Shown here piece after piece: positions 44,198-53,064 of a stretch of 64,000 bases of DNA. The position numbers and the translations under genes are program-made. Origin of the DNA: Mycobacteroides salmoniphilum (GTDB lineage: Bacteria; Actinomycetota; Actinomycetes; Mycobacteriales; Mycobacteriaceae); contig NZ_CP024633.1 in NCBI RefSeq assembly GCF_004924335.1, forward strand, positions 4,464,001 through 4,528,000, written 5' to 3'. The notes beneath the pieces were generated by a model. That model had not been told where the DNA came from. It did no database searches and worked only from the letters and a program-made list of their open reading frames with translations. How positions within the stretch are numbered: the stretch's first letter is position 1; each line of letters begins with the position of its first letter.

Positions 44198-45396
44198 ATT
44201 CACCAGCTGTGCCACAACGTCTTTCGGCTTGGCGATTCGTCACCACTTTTGGCGTCATCAGCATGTTCGCCGATATCGTCTACGAGGGCGCGCGCTCGAT
44301 CACGGGGCCGCTCCTGGCGTCACTCGGGGCAACCGCTCTCGTCGTGGGCGTGGTGACCGGAATCGGCGAGGCCGCGGCGCTGGCGCTGCGCCTGGTGTCG
44401 GGCCCCCTCACCGACCGCACCCGCATGTTCTGGAGCTGGACCATCGCCGGTTACGCGCTCACGGTGGCCACGGTCCCGTTCCTGGGTCTGGCCAGCGTGC
44501 TCTGGGTTGCCGCCACTTTGGTAATCGCCGAACGTGTGGGCAAGGCGGTACGCAGCCCCGCCAAGGACACCTTGCTCTCGCACGCCACCTCAGTCACTGG
44601 CCGCGGCAAGGGTTTCGCGGTACATGAGGCCATGGACCAGGTCGGCGCAATCACCGGTCCATTGGTGGTGGCCGGCATGCTCGCACTCACCCAGGGGAAC
44701 TACCTGCCGACATTCGCCGTCCTGGCGATTCCGGGAGCCGTTGCGCTGGCCCTGCTGTTCTGGCTTCGCCGGCGGGTACCCCATCCCGAACGGTATGAAG
44801 ACACTGCGGACACACCTGACACACCGGCCGTGCGCCAGAAACTCCAACTGCCGATGAGATTTTGGCGGTATGCGGGATTCTCCGGGATCACCGTGTCCGG
44901 ATTCGCAACCTTTGGTGTGCTGTCATTTCACATGATCGACCGGGGCGTCCTCGTACCCGCCGCAGTGCCGTTGGTATACGCCGTCGCGATGGCCGCCGCC
45001 GCCGTCGCTGCCCTGTTCTCCGGCTGGACGTACGACCGGATAGGACCGAAAACCCTTGTGGTTCTGCCCATTGTCGGCGCCGCCGTACCGATGCTGGCAT
45101 TCACGGACTCCTTGGTGGGCATCGTGCTCGGTGCACTGCTGTGGGGCACCGCCGTCGGGATTCAGGAATCCACCCTGCGTGCTGTGGTCGCGGACCTCGT
45201 GCCGCCGCCGCGTCGGGCCACCGCGTACGGGGTTTATGCGGCCGTGCTCGGCACGGCAACCGCGATCGGCGGGACGCTCACGGGTTACCTCTATGAGGTG
45301 TCCATTCCCATGCTCATCGCGGTGGTCGGTGTGATTCAGTTGGTCGCATTGATCGCCGCCGCACCCACCGTGCTGCGGCACGCCGATCAGGTGTAG
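44185..45396 (+). CDS. MFS transporter
   Basis: A membrane protein of about 403 residues with about 12 helices in two halves of the major facilitator type (FADIVYEGARSITGPLL; a cytoplasmic loop RVPHPERYED about midway). The MFS signature GPLTDRTR is in the first half. The substrate is unknown. The start is uncertain: GTG 44185, ATG 44161 and GTG 44209 are all possible, and the first two overlap the hydrolase gene. Probably in an operon with the two upstream genes. It overlaps prpR by 10 bp tail-to-tail. Confidence 0.8.
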   Translation: MDRLNSPAVPQRLSAWRFVTTFGVISMFADIVYEGARSITGPLLASLGATALVVGVVTGIGEAAALALRLVSGPLTDRTRMFWSWTIAGYALTVATVPFLGLASVLWVAATLVIAERVGKAVRSPAKDTLLSHATSVTGRGKGFAVHEAMDQVGAITGPLVVAGMLALTQGNYLPTFAVLAIPGAVALALLFWLRRRVPHPERYEDTADTPDTPAVRQKLQLPMRFWRYAGFSGITVSGFATFGVLSFHMIDRGVLVPAAVPLVYAVAMAAAAVAALFSGWTYDRIGPKTLVVLPIVGAAVPMLAFTDSLVGIVLGALLWGTAVGIQESTLRAVVADLVPPPRRATAYGVYAAVLGTATAIGGTLTGYLYEVSIPMLIAVVGVIQLVALIAAAPTVLRHADQV

Positions 45397-46808
45397 GGCA
45401 GGCGGCTGCTGGCGTCCTCGTCGACGTGGACACTGCGGCCAATGTAGGGAAACGCACGCTGTGCGCAGGATTCGCGCACGCACACCTTGCAGCCCGGACC
45501 AATCGGCACGGCGGTTGCCGGATCGTCGATCGCGATTCCTGTCGAGTACACCAGGCGATGTGCGTGGGCGATATCGCATCCGAGCCCGATCGCGAACGAC
45601 TTCGGCGTGCTGAGGAATCCACCTGTTGACGTGCTACTGGTGCGCGCGACCCAAAAGTACGTACGGCCATCGGGCATCTCCGCGACCTGGGTCACAAACT
45701 GCCCGGGGTTCGAAAACGCCTCGTGCACGACCCACAGGGGGCAGTTTCCACCCACCCTGGAGAAGTGAAATGCCGTGGCGGATTGACGTTTCGAGATATT
45801 TCCCGCGCGATCGGTGCGCACCAGGATGAACGGAACCCCACGCATGGAGGGACGCTGCAGGGTGGACAACCGGTGACAGACGGTCTCGTGTCCGACCTCG
45901 AACTGCCGTGCCAGGATGTCGACGTCATACCGGCTGGACTCCGCCGCATGGTGAAACTGTTTGTACGGCAAAAGGAATGCACCGGCGAAGTAGTTGGCCA
46001 GACCGATCCGGGCGACGCCAAGGGCCTCCGGGCTCAGCTGCTCGGCACCCGAGAGGATTGCCGCCATGGTCTCGGTCTGCGTCAACAGAGCCAATTGGGT
46101 GGCCATTTGGAATGCGCGCTGGCCGGGCGTGAGCCAATGCGCGATGCGCAGAACCCCGGCTTCCGTGTCGAACCGGCGCTTGGACGAATCCGAAAGTGCC
46201 CCACCCTTGGTCACCGTGGCCGCGATGCCATGATCTTGCTTCAACACCGTGGCCAGCTGCGCGTCGAGCCCGCCGATGTGCAACCCGTAATGCTCGAATA
46301 GGTCTTCGGCGGCGGTATCGAGCTCACCGAGATAATTCTTGTGATCGTAGAAGAAGTCGCGAACCTCTTCGAACGGCATAGGACGCAGCGGCTCTCGTAT
46401 CGAGTCACCGATCGTTGCCGCGTTCTCGGTCGCGCGGTAGCTCTCCAGCTCCGCAGTGACATCTCGCAGCCTGCGGTGCATGCCCACCAGGGTCTGACCC
46501 ACCGATGGCATTCGGGCGACCAGCTCTTCGAGCTGTAGATCACTCACCTCGCCCACCGCCGCTTCGGTGAATATCTCGCCAAGATCCGCGACGAGCCGCG
46601 CATCGGAGTCCGGGGAGAAGTAGTGCGGCGACAGGTCGAACCGTTCGGTGAGCCGCAGCAGCACCGCGACCGTCACCGGACGCGCGTCGTTCTCCAGCTG
46701 ATTGACGTAGCTCGTCGACAAATCCAGAACGCGCGCGAGCGCCGCTTGCGTCAGGCCACGCTCCTCGCGCAACCTCCGCAACCGCGCTCCGGCGAACGGT
46801 CTGGACAT
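45387..46808 (-). CDS. prpR: Transcriptional regulator of the methylcitrate cycle, PrpR
   Basis: A 473-residue XRE-family regulator of the short-chain fatty acyl regulator type. Helix-turn-helix at about 8-60 (LRRLREERGLTQAALARVLDLSTSYVNQLEN), an IrrE/ImmA-like peptidase-fold middle domain, and a C-terminal domain with four cysteines: Cys411, Cys440, Cys443 and Cys448 (GCKVCVRESCAQRA). M. tuberculosis PrpR carries a 4Fe-4S cluster in this region and senses propionyl-CoA. Divergent from prpD, the same arrangement as in M. tuberculosis. Confidence 0.93.
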   Translation of the reverse strand: MSRPFAGARLRRLREERGLTQAALARVLDLSTSYVNQLENDARPVTVAVLLRLTERFDLSPHYFSPDSDARLVADLGEIFTEAAVGEVSDLQLEELVARMPSVGQTLVGMHRRLRDVTAELESYRATENAATIGDSIREPLRPMPFEEVRDFFYDHKNYLGELDTAAEDLFEHYGLHIGGLDAQLATVLKQDHGIAATVTKGGALSDSSKRRFDTEAGVLRIAHWLTPGQRAFQMATQLALLTQTETMAAILSGAEQLSPEALGVARIGLANYFAGAFLLPYKQFHHAAESSRYDVDILARQFEVGHETVCHRLSTLQRPSMRGVPFILVRTDRAGNISKRQSATAFHFSRVGGNCPLWVVHEAFSNPGQFVTQVAEMPDGRTYFWVARTSSTSTGGFLSTPKSFAIGLGCDIAHAHRLVYSTGIAIDDPATAVPIGPGCKVCVRESCAQRAFPYIGRSVHVDEDASSRLPYT

Positions 46809-46831
46809 GTCGTCAGGATAACTCCATATCT

Positions 46832-46849
46832 ATTTGCAATGTTTGCAAG
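46832..46849. promoter_or_regulatory. PrpR operator candidate
   Basis: Two TTTGCAA copies, 46833-46839 and 46842-46848 (TTTGCAATGTTTGCAA), 9 bp apart in the prpR-prpD spacer. TTTGCAAA is the known core of PrpR/RamB-type sites, so this is the likely shared operator. Confidence 0.65.
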
Positions 46850-46926
46850 ATATGCCGACTAAGGATACAGAAATACGCATTTACATGGTCTTTCTATCTC
46901 CTAACCGCGTGCGTAATGTGCGGATC

Positions 46927-48441
46927 ATGCACGTTCACTCCGTACACACGCGCCGCAGCGCCGACGACTTCCCCCGCGACCAACACCTCGCCTGGAAGAT
47001 CGCCGAGGTCGCTTCGGACCCCGTTGCCGTTCCCGCCGACACCGAAGCGATGGTCATCAACCGGATCATCGACAACGCCGCCGTCAGCGCCGCCTCGGTC
47101 ATCCGCCGCCCCGTCACCGTCGCACGCCGCCAGGCGCAGGCACACGCGGTGTCTTCGGGTGGACGCGGCGCCAATGTCTTCGGTGTCAGCGGTGGCTACT
47201 CGGCCGAGTGGGCGGCATGGGCCAACGGCGTCGCCGTACGCGAGCTGGATTTTCACGACACCTTCCTGGCCGCCGACTACTCACACCCCGGCGACAACAT
47301 TCCACCGTTGGTGGCCGTGGCCCAGCAGCTCGGTATCGGCGGAACCGATCTCATTCGGGGTCTGGCCACCGCATACGAAACTCAGATCAACCTGACCCGC
47401 GGAATCTGTCTGCACGAGCACAAGATTGACCATGTCGCACACCTCGGCCCCTCGGTGGCCGCCGGCCTGGGCACCATGCTGAAGCTCGACACCGAGACGA
47501 TCTATCAGGCCATTGGTCAGGCCCTGCACCTGACAACCGCGACCCGGCAGTCCCGCAAGGGGCTCATCTCCAGCTGGAAGGCCTACGCGCCGGCCTGGGC
47601 CGGGAAGGTCGCCATCGAGGCCGTGGACCGCGCCATGCGCGGCGAGGGTGCGCCGTCCCCGATCTGGGAGGGTGAGGACGGCGTGATCGCCTGGCTGCTC
47701 GGCGGGCCCGAGAAGGTCTACGAGGTTCCGCTGCCGGGTCCCGGCGAGGAGAAGCGCGCGATCCTGGACAGCTACACCAAGGAGCATTCCGCCGAGTACC
47801 AGAGCCAGGCTCCCATCGACCTGGCCCGCAGGATGCGCGAGCGCATTGGCGACCTGGAGCAGATCGCAACGATCGTTCTGCACACCAGCCACCACACCCA
47901 CGTCGTCATCGGCACCGGATCCAACGATCCACAGAAGTTCGACCCCGACGCCTCGCGCGAGACACTCGACCACTCGGTCATGTACATCTTCGCCGTCGCC
48001 CTGGAGGACGGCACCTGGCATCACGAGCGTTCGTATGCACCCGAACGCGCACACCGCGCCGAGACGATCGACCTCTGGAACAAGATCAGCACCGTCGAGG
48101 ATCCCGAGTGGACTCGTCGCTACCACTCGAGCAACCCCGACGAGAAGGCATTCGGCTGCAAGGCCGTCGTCACTCTCAAGAACGGCGAGGTGATCACCGA
48201 TGAGCTGGCGATCGCCGACGCGCACCCGCTGGGGGCACGCCCCTTCGCCCGGGAGAACTACGTCAACAAGTTCACGGTGTTGTCCGACGGCGTTATCGAA
48301 CAGCATGAGCAGAATCGATTCCTTTCCGTAGCACAGGGATTGGCCGATCTGAAGGCGGGCTCACTGGGTGCGCTCAATCCGCTCGTGGATGCCGTTGTCC
48401 TCGACAAGGCGCCCACGACTCCCGAGGGGATCTTTAAGTGA
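46927..48441 (+). CDS. prpD: 2-methylcitrate dehydratase PrpD
   Basis: A 504-residue MmgE/PrpD family enzyme that dehydrates 2-methylcitrate to 2-methyl-cis-aconitate, the second step of the methylcitrate cycle that removes toxic propionyl-CoA from odd-chain lipids and cholesterol. Family motifs are [23 protein letters not shown] (residues about 100-120) and [20 protein letters not shown] 46927 ([16 protein letters not shown]) is the natural start; there is no clear Shine-Dalgarno. The frame is open upstream into the promoter. Confidence 0.94.
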   Translation: MHVHSVHTRRSADDFPRDQHLAWKIAEVASDPVAVPADTEAMVINRIIDNAAVSAASVIRRPVTVARRQAQAHAVSSGGRGANVFGVSGGYSAEWAAWANGVAVRELDFHDTFLAADYSHPGDNIPPLVAVAQQLGIGGTDLIRGLATAYETQINLTRGICLHEHKIDHVAHLGPSVAAGLGTMLKLDTETIYQAIGQALHLTTATRQSRKGLISSWKAYAPAWAGKVAIEAVDRAMRGEGAPSPIWEGEDGVIAWLLGGPEKVYEVPLPGPGEEKRAILDSYTKEHSAEYQSQAPIDLARRMRERIGDLEQIATIVLHTSHHTHVVIGTGSNDPQKFDPDASRETLDHSVMYIFAVALEDGTWHHERSYAPERAHRAETIDLWNKISTVEDPEWTRRYHSSNPDEKAFGCKAVVTLKNGEVITDELAIADAHPLGARPFARENYVNKFTVLSDGVIEQHEQNRFLSVAQGLADLKAGSLGALNPLVDAVVLDKAPTTPEGIFK

Positions 48442-49358
48442 CCTCACTTCTTGCCTCCGCCACGGATGCGGCCGCCAAGCGCGCCGCGTTCCGGGAAGGC
48501 TTGGCCTCGGGGGACCTGCTGCGCCTACCCGGAGCGTTCTCGCCGCTGGTGGCCAAGCTGATTCAGGAAATCGGGTTCGAGGGCGTCTACGTCTCGGGCG
48601 CGGTGCTGTCTGCCGATCTAGGGCTCCCCGATATCGGTCTGACAACACTCACCGAGGTCTCGGCCCGCGGCCGACAGATTGCCTCGGTCACCGACCTGCC
48701 GACGCTGATCGACGCGGACACCGGCTTCGGCGAACCGATGAGTGCTGCTCGTACGGTGACCGTGCTCGAAGATGCCGGGCTGTCCGGCTGCCATTTCGAG
48801 GATCAGGTGAATCCCAAGCGGTGCGGGCATCTTGACGGCAAGGCCGTCGTCGAGACCGCGGAGATGGTTCGGCGGCTCCGTGCGGCGGTTTCCGCCCGGC
48901 GCGACCCCAATTTCGTGATCTGCGCCCGCACCGACGCGGCGGGCATCGAGGGGTTGCCCGCGGCAATCGACCGCGCAAAGGCCTATGCCGATGCGGGCGC
49001 GGATCTCATCTTCACCGAGGCACTCAGCGATATCGGCGAATTCGAGAAGTTCCGTGCCGCGGTCGATGTTCCCCTGCTCGCCAACATGACCGAATTCGGA
49101 AAGTCTGAACTCGTGACGGCAGGCCAGCTCCGCGAGGTCGGGTACAACGTCCTCATCTATCCCGTCACGACCCTGCGGCTGGCGATGTTCGCAGTGGAGC
49201 AAGGTCTTCGTGAAATCGATTCGGCGGGAACACAGTCGGGCCTGCTGGACCAAATGCAGCATCGCAGTCGCCTGTACGAGCTGCTCCGCTACTCCGAATA
49301 CAACCAGTTCGACACCGAGATCTTCAATTTCAGCCTCAATGGAGGAGGAGCCCGATGA
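48438..49358 (+). CDS. prpB: Methylisocitrate lyase PrpB
   Basis: A 306-residue lyase of the isocitrate lyase/PEP mutase family. The catalytic loop is KRCGHLDGK, with the essential Cys, and the metal site is DADTGFGEP. It cleaves 2-methylisocitrate to pyruvate and succinate. M. tuberculosis lacks this gene and uses isocitrate lyase instead, so its presence separates this species. The GTG start overlaps prpD (GTGA). Confidence 0.95.
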   Translation: MTSLLASATDAAAKRAAFREGLASGDLLRLPGAFSPLVAKLIQEIGFEGVYVSGAVLSADLGLPDIGLTTLTEVSARGRQIASVTDLPTLIDADTGFGEPMSAARTVTVLEDAGLSGCHFEDQVNPKRCGHLDGKAVVETAEMVRRLRAAVSARRDPNFVICARTDAAGIEGLPAAIDRAKAYADAGADLIFTEALSDIGEFEKFRAAVDVPLLANMTEFGKSELVTAGQLREVGYNVLIYPVTTLRLAMFAVEQGLREIDSAGTQSGLLDQMQHRSRLYELLRYSEYNQFDTEIFNFSLNGGGAR

Positions 49359-50476
49359 CCACCGCGACCCCGACCATTCACAAGGGACTTGCCGGCGTCG
49401 TGGTGGACACCACCGCCATCTCCAAGGTGGTGCCCGAGACCAACTCGCTCACCTACCGCGGATATCCGGTCCAGGACCTGGCCGCCCGGTGCAGCTTTGA
49501 GCAGGTCGCCTATCTGCTGTGGCACGGCGAGCTGCCGAATGAGGGCGAGCTCGCGCTGTTCAACCAACGCGAGCGCGCGCAGCGCCGCCTGGACCGCTCC
49601 CTGATGTCCCTGCTGGCCAAGTTGCCGGAGACCTGCCACCCGATGGACGTCGTGCGCACCGCGATCAGTGTTCTGGGTGCCGAGGATCCTTCCGAGGACG
49701 ACAGCACCCCGGAAGCCAATTACGCCAAGTCACTTCGCATGTTCGCGGTGCTGCCGACGATTGTCGCGGCTGACATGCGCCGCCGCCGTGGGCTCGACCC
49801 CATTCAGCCCCACAGCCACCTCGGCTACTCCGCCAACTTCCTGCGGATGTGCTCCGGCGAGGTTCCGGACCCGGTGATCGTCACGGCGTTCGAACAATCG
49901 ATGATCCTGTACGCCGAGCACAGCTTCAACGCCTCGACCTTCGCCGCCCGCGTGGTGACCTCGACACAATCCGATATCTACAGTGCGGTCACCGCCGCCA
50001 TCGGCGCGCTCAAGGGCTCCCTGCACGGCGGTGCCAACGAGGCCGTCATGCACGACATGATCGAGATCGGGGATGCCGCCAAGGCCGCAGAATGGTTGCA
50101 GGGCAAGCGGGCCCGCAAAGAGAAGGTCATGGGTTTCGGGCATCGCGTGTACAAGAACGGCGATTCTCGGGTGCCGACGATGCGTGCCGCCCTGGAGGAC
50201 GTGGCACGGGTTCGTGATGGTCGTCAGTGGCTCGAGATCTACAAGGTGCTCGAGTCCGAGATGGACGCGGCCACCGGTATCAAGCCCAATCTGGACTTCC
50301 CCACCGGGCCAGCCTACTACCTCATGGGATTCGACATCCCCTGCTTTACACCGATTTTCGTGATGAGTCGGATCACCGGCTGGACCGCACACATCATGGA
50401 GCAGGCAGCGGCGAACGCCCTGATCCGGCCGTTGAGCGAATACTCCGGAAAGCCTCAGCGCTCACTCGCGTCGTAG
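49355..50476 (+). CDS. prpC: 2-methylcitrate synthase PrpC
   Basis: A 373-residue citrate-synthase fold enzyme joining propionyl-CoA and oxaloacetate. Signature motifs are YAEHSFNASTFAARV, GSLHGGANEAVM, VMGFGHRVYKNGDSR (catalytic His) and KPNLDFPTGPAYY (catalytic Asp). The ATG overlaps the prpB stop and has a GGAGGAG Shine-Dalgarno. Last gene of prpDBC; a 21-bp hairpin follows. Confidence 0.95.
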   Translation: MTTATPTIHKGLAGVVVDTTAISKVVPETNSLTYRGYPVQDLAARCSFEQVAYLLWHGELPNEGELALFNQRERAQRRLDRSLMSLLAKLPETCHPMDVVRTAISVLGAEDPSEDDSTPEANYAKSLRMFAVLPTIVAADMRRRRGLDPIQPHSHLGYSANFLRMCSGEVPDPVIVTAFEQSMILYAEHSFNASTFAARVVTSTQSDIYSAVTAAIGALKGSLHGGANEAVMHDMIEIGDAAKAAEWLQGKRARKEKVMGFGHRVYKNGDSRVPTMRAALEDVARVRDGRQWLEIYKVLESEMDAATGIKPNLDFPTGPAYYLMGFDIPCFTPIFVMSRITGWTAHIMEQAAANALIRPLSEYSGKPQRSLAS

Positions 50477-50485
50477 GTTGACCGC

Positions 50486-50541
50486 CGAGTGTGCGGTTTG
50501 TGTCGACATTTCGCTGATTATCGACACAAACCGCACACTCG
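50486..50541 (+). terminator. Perfect 21-bp hairpin after prpC
   Basis: The arms 50486-50506 and 50521-50541 are perfect reverse complements with a 14-nt loop (core GAGTGTGCGGTTTGTGTCG). It lies 10 bp beyond the prpC stop and just before the convergent gene at 50548, so it can end transcription from both sides. Confidence 0.75.
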
Positions 50542-50547
50542 ATTCGG

Positions 50548-51384
50548 TTAGTTCGGCATTCTGTCACACAGCAATTGGATGAACAGCTCATCCGGCGGGG
50601 CTGCCTCCGGGTCGATGTTGAGGAAGCCGGTGTAGAGCCCATCTGGTGAGTGCACCGTACGACTAACTTGCCCGGCAATGCCCGTGACAACACCCACATA
50701 GCCGCGCATATCGTCCACGCTCAGCCGAGGGTCTGCGAGATCGACTGTCACTCGATCTCCCCGTGACGGAATCGCCGCGCCAAACACTTCCGGCGGCCCG
50801 TAAACAAACAGCGTTCGTCGGCCTCGGTCCCGCGCGTCGCGCAGCGCCTCAATGTCACCGTCGGTTGGCTCGACCAACGCGGTCACGCGCAGCCCCACAA
50901 CCGATCCCGTGATCACCCGCTGCCCGATCTCACCCACCGATGGCTCCTCGGGCCATCGCGTCGCAAGCTCGACGGGTCGGTACTGAAACGATGTCGGCCG
51001 ATGGTTCATGCAACCGGACTCGTCTCGATACGTGGTGGCCGACACGTCGTACAGTTCCTCAACCACGCCAAGCAGCCGGGGCCAGCTTTGGCTCTCATGC
51101 CACGTGGCCCAGAGGATTACCAATCCATTCGCGGGATCTCCGTATGTTGGATCCCAGCTTGCACAACCGTAGGGAAACCGAACAATCTCGCGGTCCTCGT
51201 CCCAGTTGACTGCCGCCGCTGACGCAAGTAGGTAGCCATTCTCAGCGGGATAGGCGCAGATCTGCCAATCGACGGCCTGGCCTATCTCGGGAGTCCTACC
51301 GCAGCATTGGTATTCCCAACGTGAAATACCCAGGTATACAAGAGATTCGTTCCGAGCCGGAACCCTGTTGATCACTGAAAGCAT
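50548..51384 (-). CDS. Hypothetical protein
   Basis: A 278-residue cytosolic protein with no signal peptide or membrane helix. It contains SRWEYQCCGRTPEIGQAVDW near the N-terminus, reminiscent of a small actinobacterial domain of unknown function (DUF6578-like), but I cannot confirm it. The codon use is less GC-biased than its neighbours and it lies alone between prpC and a GNAT gene, so recent acquisition is possible. Confidence 0.65.
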   Translation of the reverse strand: MLSVINRVPARNESLVYLGISRWEYQCCGRTPEIGQAVDWQICAYPAENGYLLASAAAVNWDEDREIVRFPYGCASWDPTYGDPANGLVILWATWHESQSWPRLLGVVEELYDVSATTYRDESGCMNHRPTSFQYRPVELATRWPEEPSVGEIGQRVITGSVVGLRVTALVEPTDGDIEALRDARDRGRRTLFVYGPPEVFGAAIPSRGDRVTVDLADPRLSVDDMRGYVGVVTGIAGQVSRTVHSPDGLYTGFLNIDPEAAPPDELFIQLLCDRMPN

Positions 51385-51472
51385 CGAGTGTTAGGCGAAC
51401 GGAGCACGAACGCTCCGGACCCGATGTACCGAGCGTAAGGTTAGCCAGCATCGCACCAAGCGTCAACACCGT

Positions 51473-52003
51473 TCATTCGGGCCGCGACAACAGCCCGCCT
51501 ACCCACCAATCAGCCGGTTCCTCTCGCCGATACGCGCGCTGGCGCAACAGCCCCTCCATCTCGAACCCGACCGCTTCCGCCACGGCCCGCGAACCGTCGT
51601 TGCCGACTACGGCCCACCACTCGATGCGATGGGCGGCCAGCTCATCAAATCCCCACTGGCACAGTCGCCGAATCGCCTCGGCAGTGAGCCCCTTGCGGCG
51701 ATATTGCGCAGCCGACCAATACCCCACCTCCACCACGCCAGGTGTGATCGACTTGAGCGAACAGGTACCGACGAGCTCGCTTGTCTCCCTGAGAAAGAAC
51801 CCGAACCCATATCGGGAGTTGTCTGCCCACTCCTGCGCTGACCTGGCCATGAAATTCCGCGCATCCTCACGGGAGTACGGCGCTGGGAGCGGGAGGTAGT
51901 ACGTGATCTCCGGGTCATTGCACGCTTCGACAATCGCAGCCCCGTCCGCGGCGTTGATGGCGCGCAGAACCAACCGGTCCGTGCGCAACTCGACAGGTTC
52001 CAT
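51473..52003 (-). CDS. GNAT family N-acetyltransferase (RimJ/RimL type)
   Basis: A 176-residue acetyltransferase. It opens with VELRTDRLVLRAIN, as RimJ/RimL-like enzymes do, and has VGYWSAAQYRRKGLTAEAIRR (acetyl-CoA binding) and NDGSRAVAEAVGFEMEG. It transfers acetyl from acetyl-CoA to an amine of unknown identity. ATG 52003 gives a normal length; the frame is open to 52072 over the next gene's end. Confidence 0.85.
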   Translation of the reverse strand: MEPVELRTDRLVLRAINAADGAAIVEACNDPEITYYLPLPAPYSREDARNFMARSAQEWADNSRYGFGFFLRETSELVGTCSLKSITPGVVEVGYWSAAQYRRKGLTAEAIRRLCQWGFDELAAHRIEWWAVVGNDGSRAVAEAVGFEMEGLLRQRAYRREEPADWWVGGLLSRPE

Positions 52004-52064
52004 GCGACCAGTCTCGACCACGAATTCGGATGTGGTCAAAGGAATTCCGGGCGACCGCGTTCCG

Positions 52065-52964
52065 TCAGGCACTCTCGCCGACGGGTGACCAGTACTCCAG
52101 CATCTCGGCGAAGGTCTCGAAGGCCGGCCTGGCGAGACCGTATGGTGCTTCGAAATGCACGCTCAAGGGGAAGCCGAGGTCTGCCACGCCGTCGATGACT
52201 CGTTTGTAGAGATCGACAAGCTGTGGACGTCTGGCATCAGGTTCGCAGGCAGCGAGCGACTTGACGAAATTCTGTTCGCGCGCAACGGATTCATTGCCGG
52301 GATCCTGGATCAGCCAGTCGATGAGCCCGACCTTGGACTCCAGCTTCGGCACGAAACCGAACGACAGCAGAACCTCCGGCCGGTGGTCGCTTGTGCGTGC
52401 GAACTCTTGCAGAAAGCCAACCACCGCATCGGAGTACAGCAGCTGGGTCATGGCGAAGGTGGCGCCCTTATCGCATTTGAAGGAAAAGCGACCCTGTTCC
52501 CCACTACGGGTTGGGATCAGAATCACTCCCCTGTTCTCGACGATGTCATCGAACTTCGACAACGCGTCGGTCGGTGGAATGCCCGAGCCTTCGCCATCGC
52601 TCATGGTGCGCGGTACACCGACGAAGATCACGCCGTCCATCCCGGCTTCGGTCAGGCCGGTCAGCCGGCCCCGCAACGACGTCTCGTCAGAAAAGGATGT
52701 GACCTGCGTGCACAGTCCCCGCATGGTCGGCAGCTCGGACCGGATGATCGACCAATAGTCGACGACATCCAGTTTCGGCTTCATCTCCAGTGGGCGATCG
52801 CCGTCCTCCACGATCATCGAGGGGATCATGACGTGGTCGATGCGACCGTCGATGCCGAATTCCGCCGAGAACCTGGACAGTTTCTGCAGTTCTTCGGACG
52901 CTTTGTCGAGTCCGCCATCGACATTGGGAGGCACCAACTCCAGCGCAACGGTATTCATGGACAC
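52065..52964 (-). CDS. Methylenetetrahydrofolate reductase-like protein
   Basis: A 299-residue TIM-barrel protein resembling MetF. The N-terminal ALELVPPNVDGG corresponds to the EFFPP motif of MTHFR, and CTQVTSFSDETSLRGRL to the conserved CT region. MTHFR makes 5-methyl-THF, the methyl donor that MetE needs, and the gene lies directly downstream of metE. Sequence divergence from canonical MetF suggests a noncanonical type. The GTG start at 52964 is fixed by GGAGG 6 nt upstream. Confidence 0.78.
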   Translation of the reverse strand: MSMNTVALELVPPNVDGGLDKASEELQKLSRFSAEFGIDGRIDHVMIPSMIVEDGDRPLEMKPKLDVVDYWSIIRSELPTMRGLCTQVTSFSDETSLRGRLTGLTEAGMDGVIFVGVPRTMSDGEGSGIPPTDALSKFDDIVENRGVILIPTRSGEQGRFSFKCDKGATFAMTQLLYSDAVVGFLQEFARTSDHRPEVLLSFGFVPKLESKVGLIDWLIQDPGNESVAREQNFVKSLAACEPDARRPQLVDLYKRVIDGVADLGFPLSVHFEAPYGLARPAFETFAEMLEYWSPVGESA

Positions 52965-53014
52965 CAGGGACCTCCGATTAGTCTCGCTAATGGTTTATAC
53001 ACCAATTAAATTCA

Positions 53015-53052
53015 CGCGCGAGCAGTCCCCCGCGAAGGGGACTGCTCGCGCG
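53015..53052 (-). terminator. Terminator hairpin after metE
   Basis: A perfect 16-bp GC-rich stem (53015-53030 with 53037-53052) and a 6-nt loop, 12 bp beyond the metE stop. It separates metE from the MTHFR-like gene, which therefore probably has its own promoter or depends on readthrough. Confidence 0.8.
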
Positions 53053-53064
53053 CTCATCGCCGAA

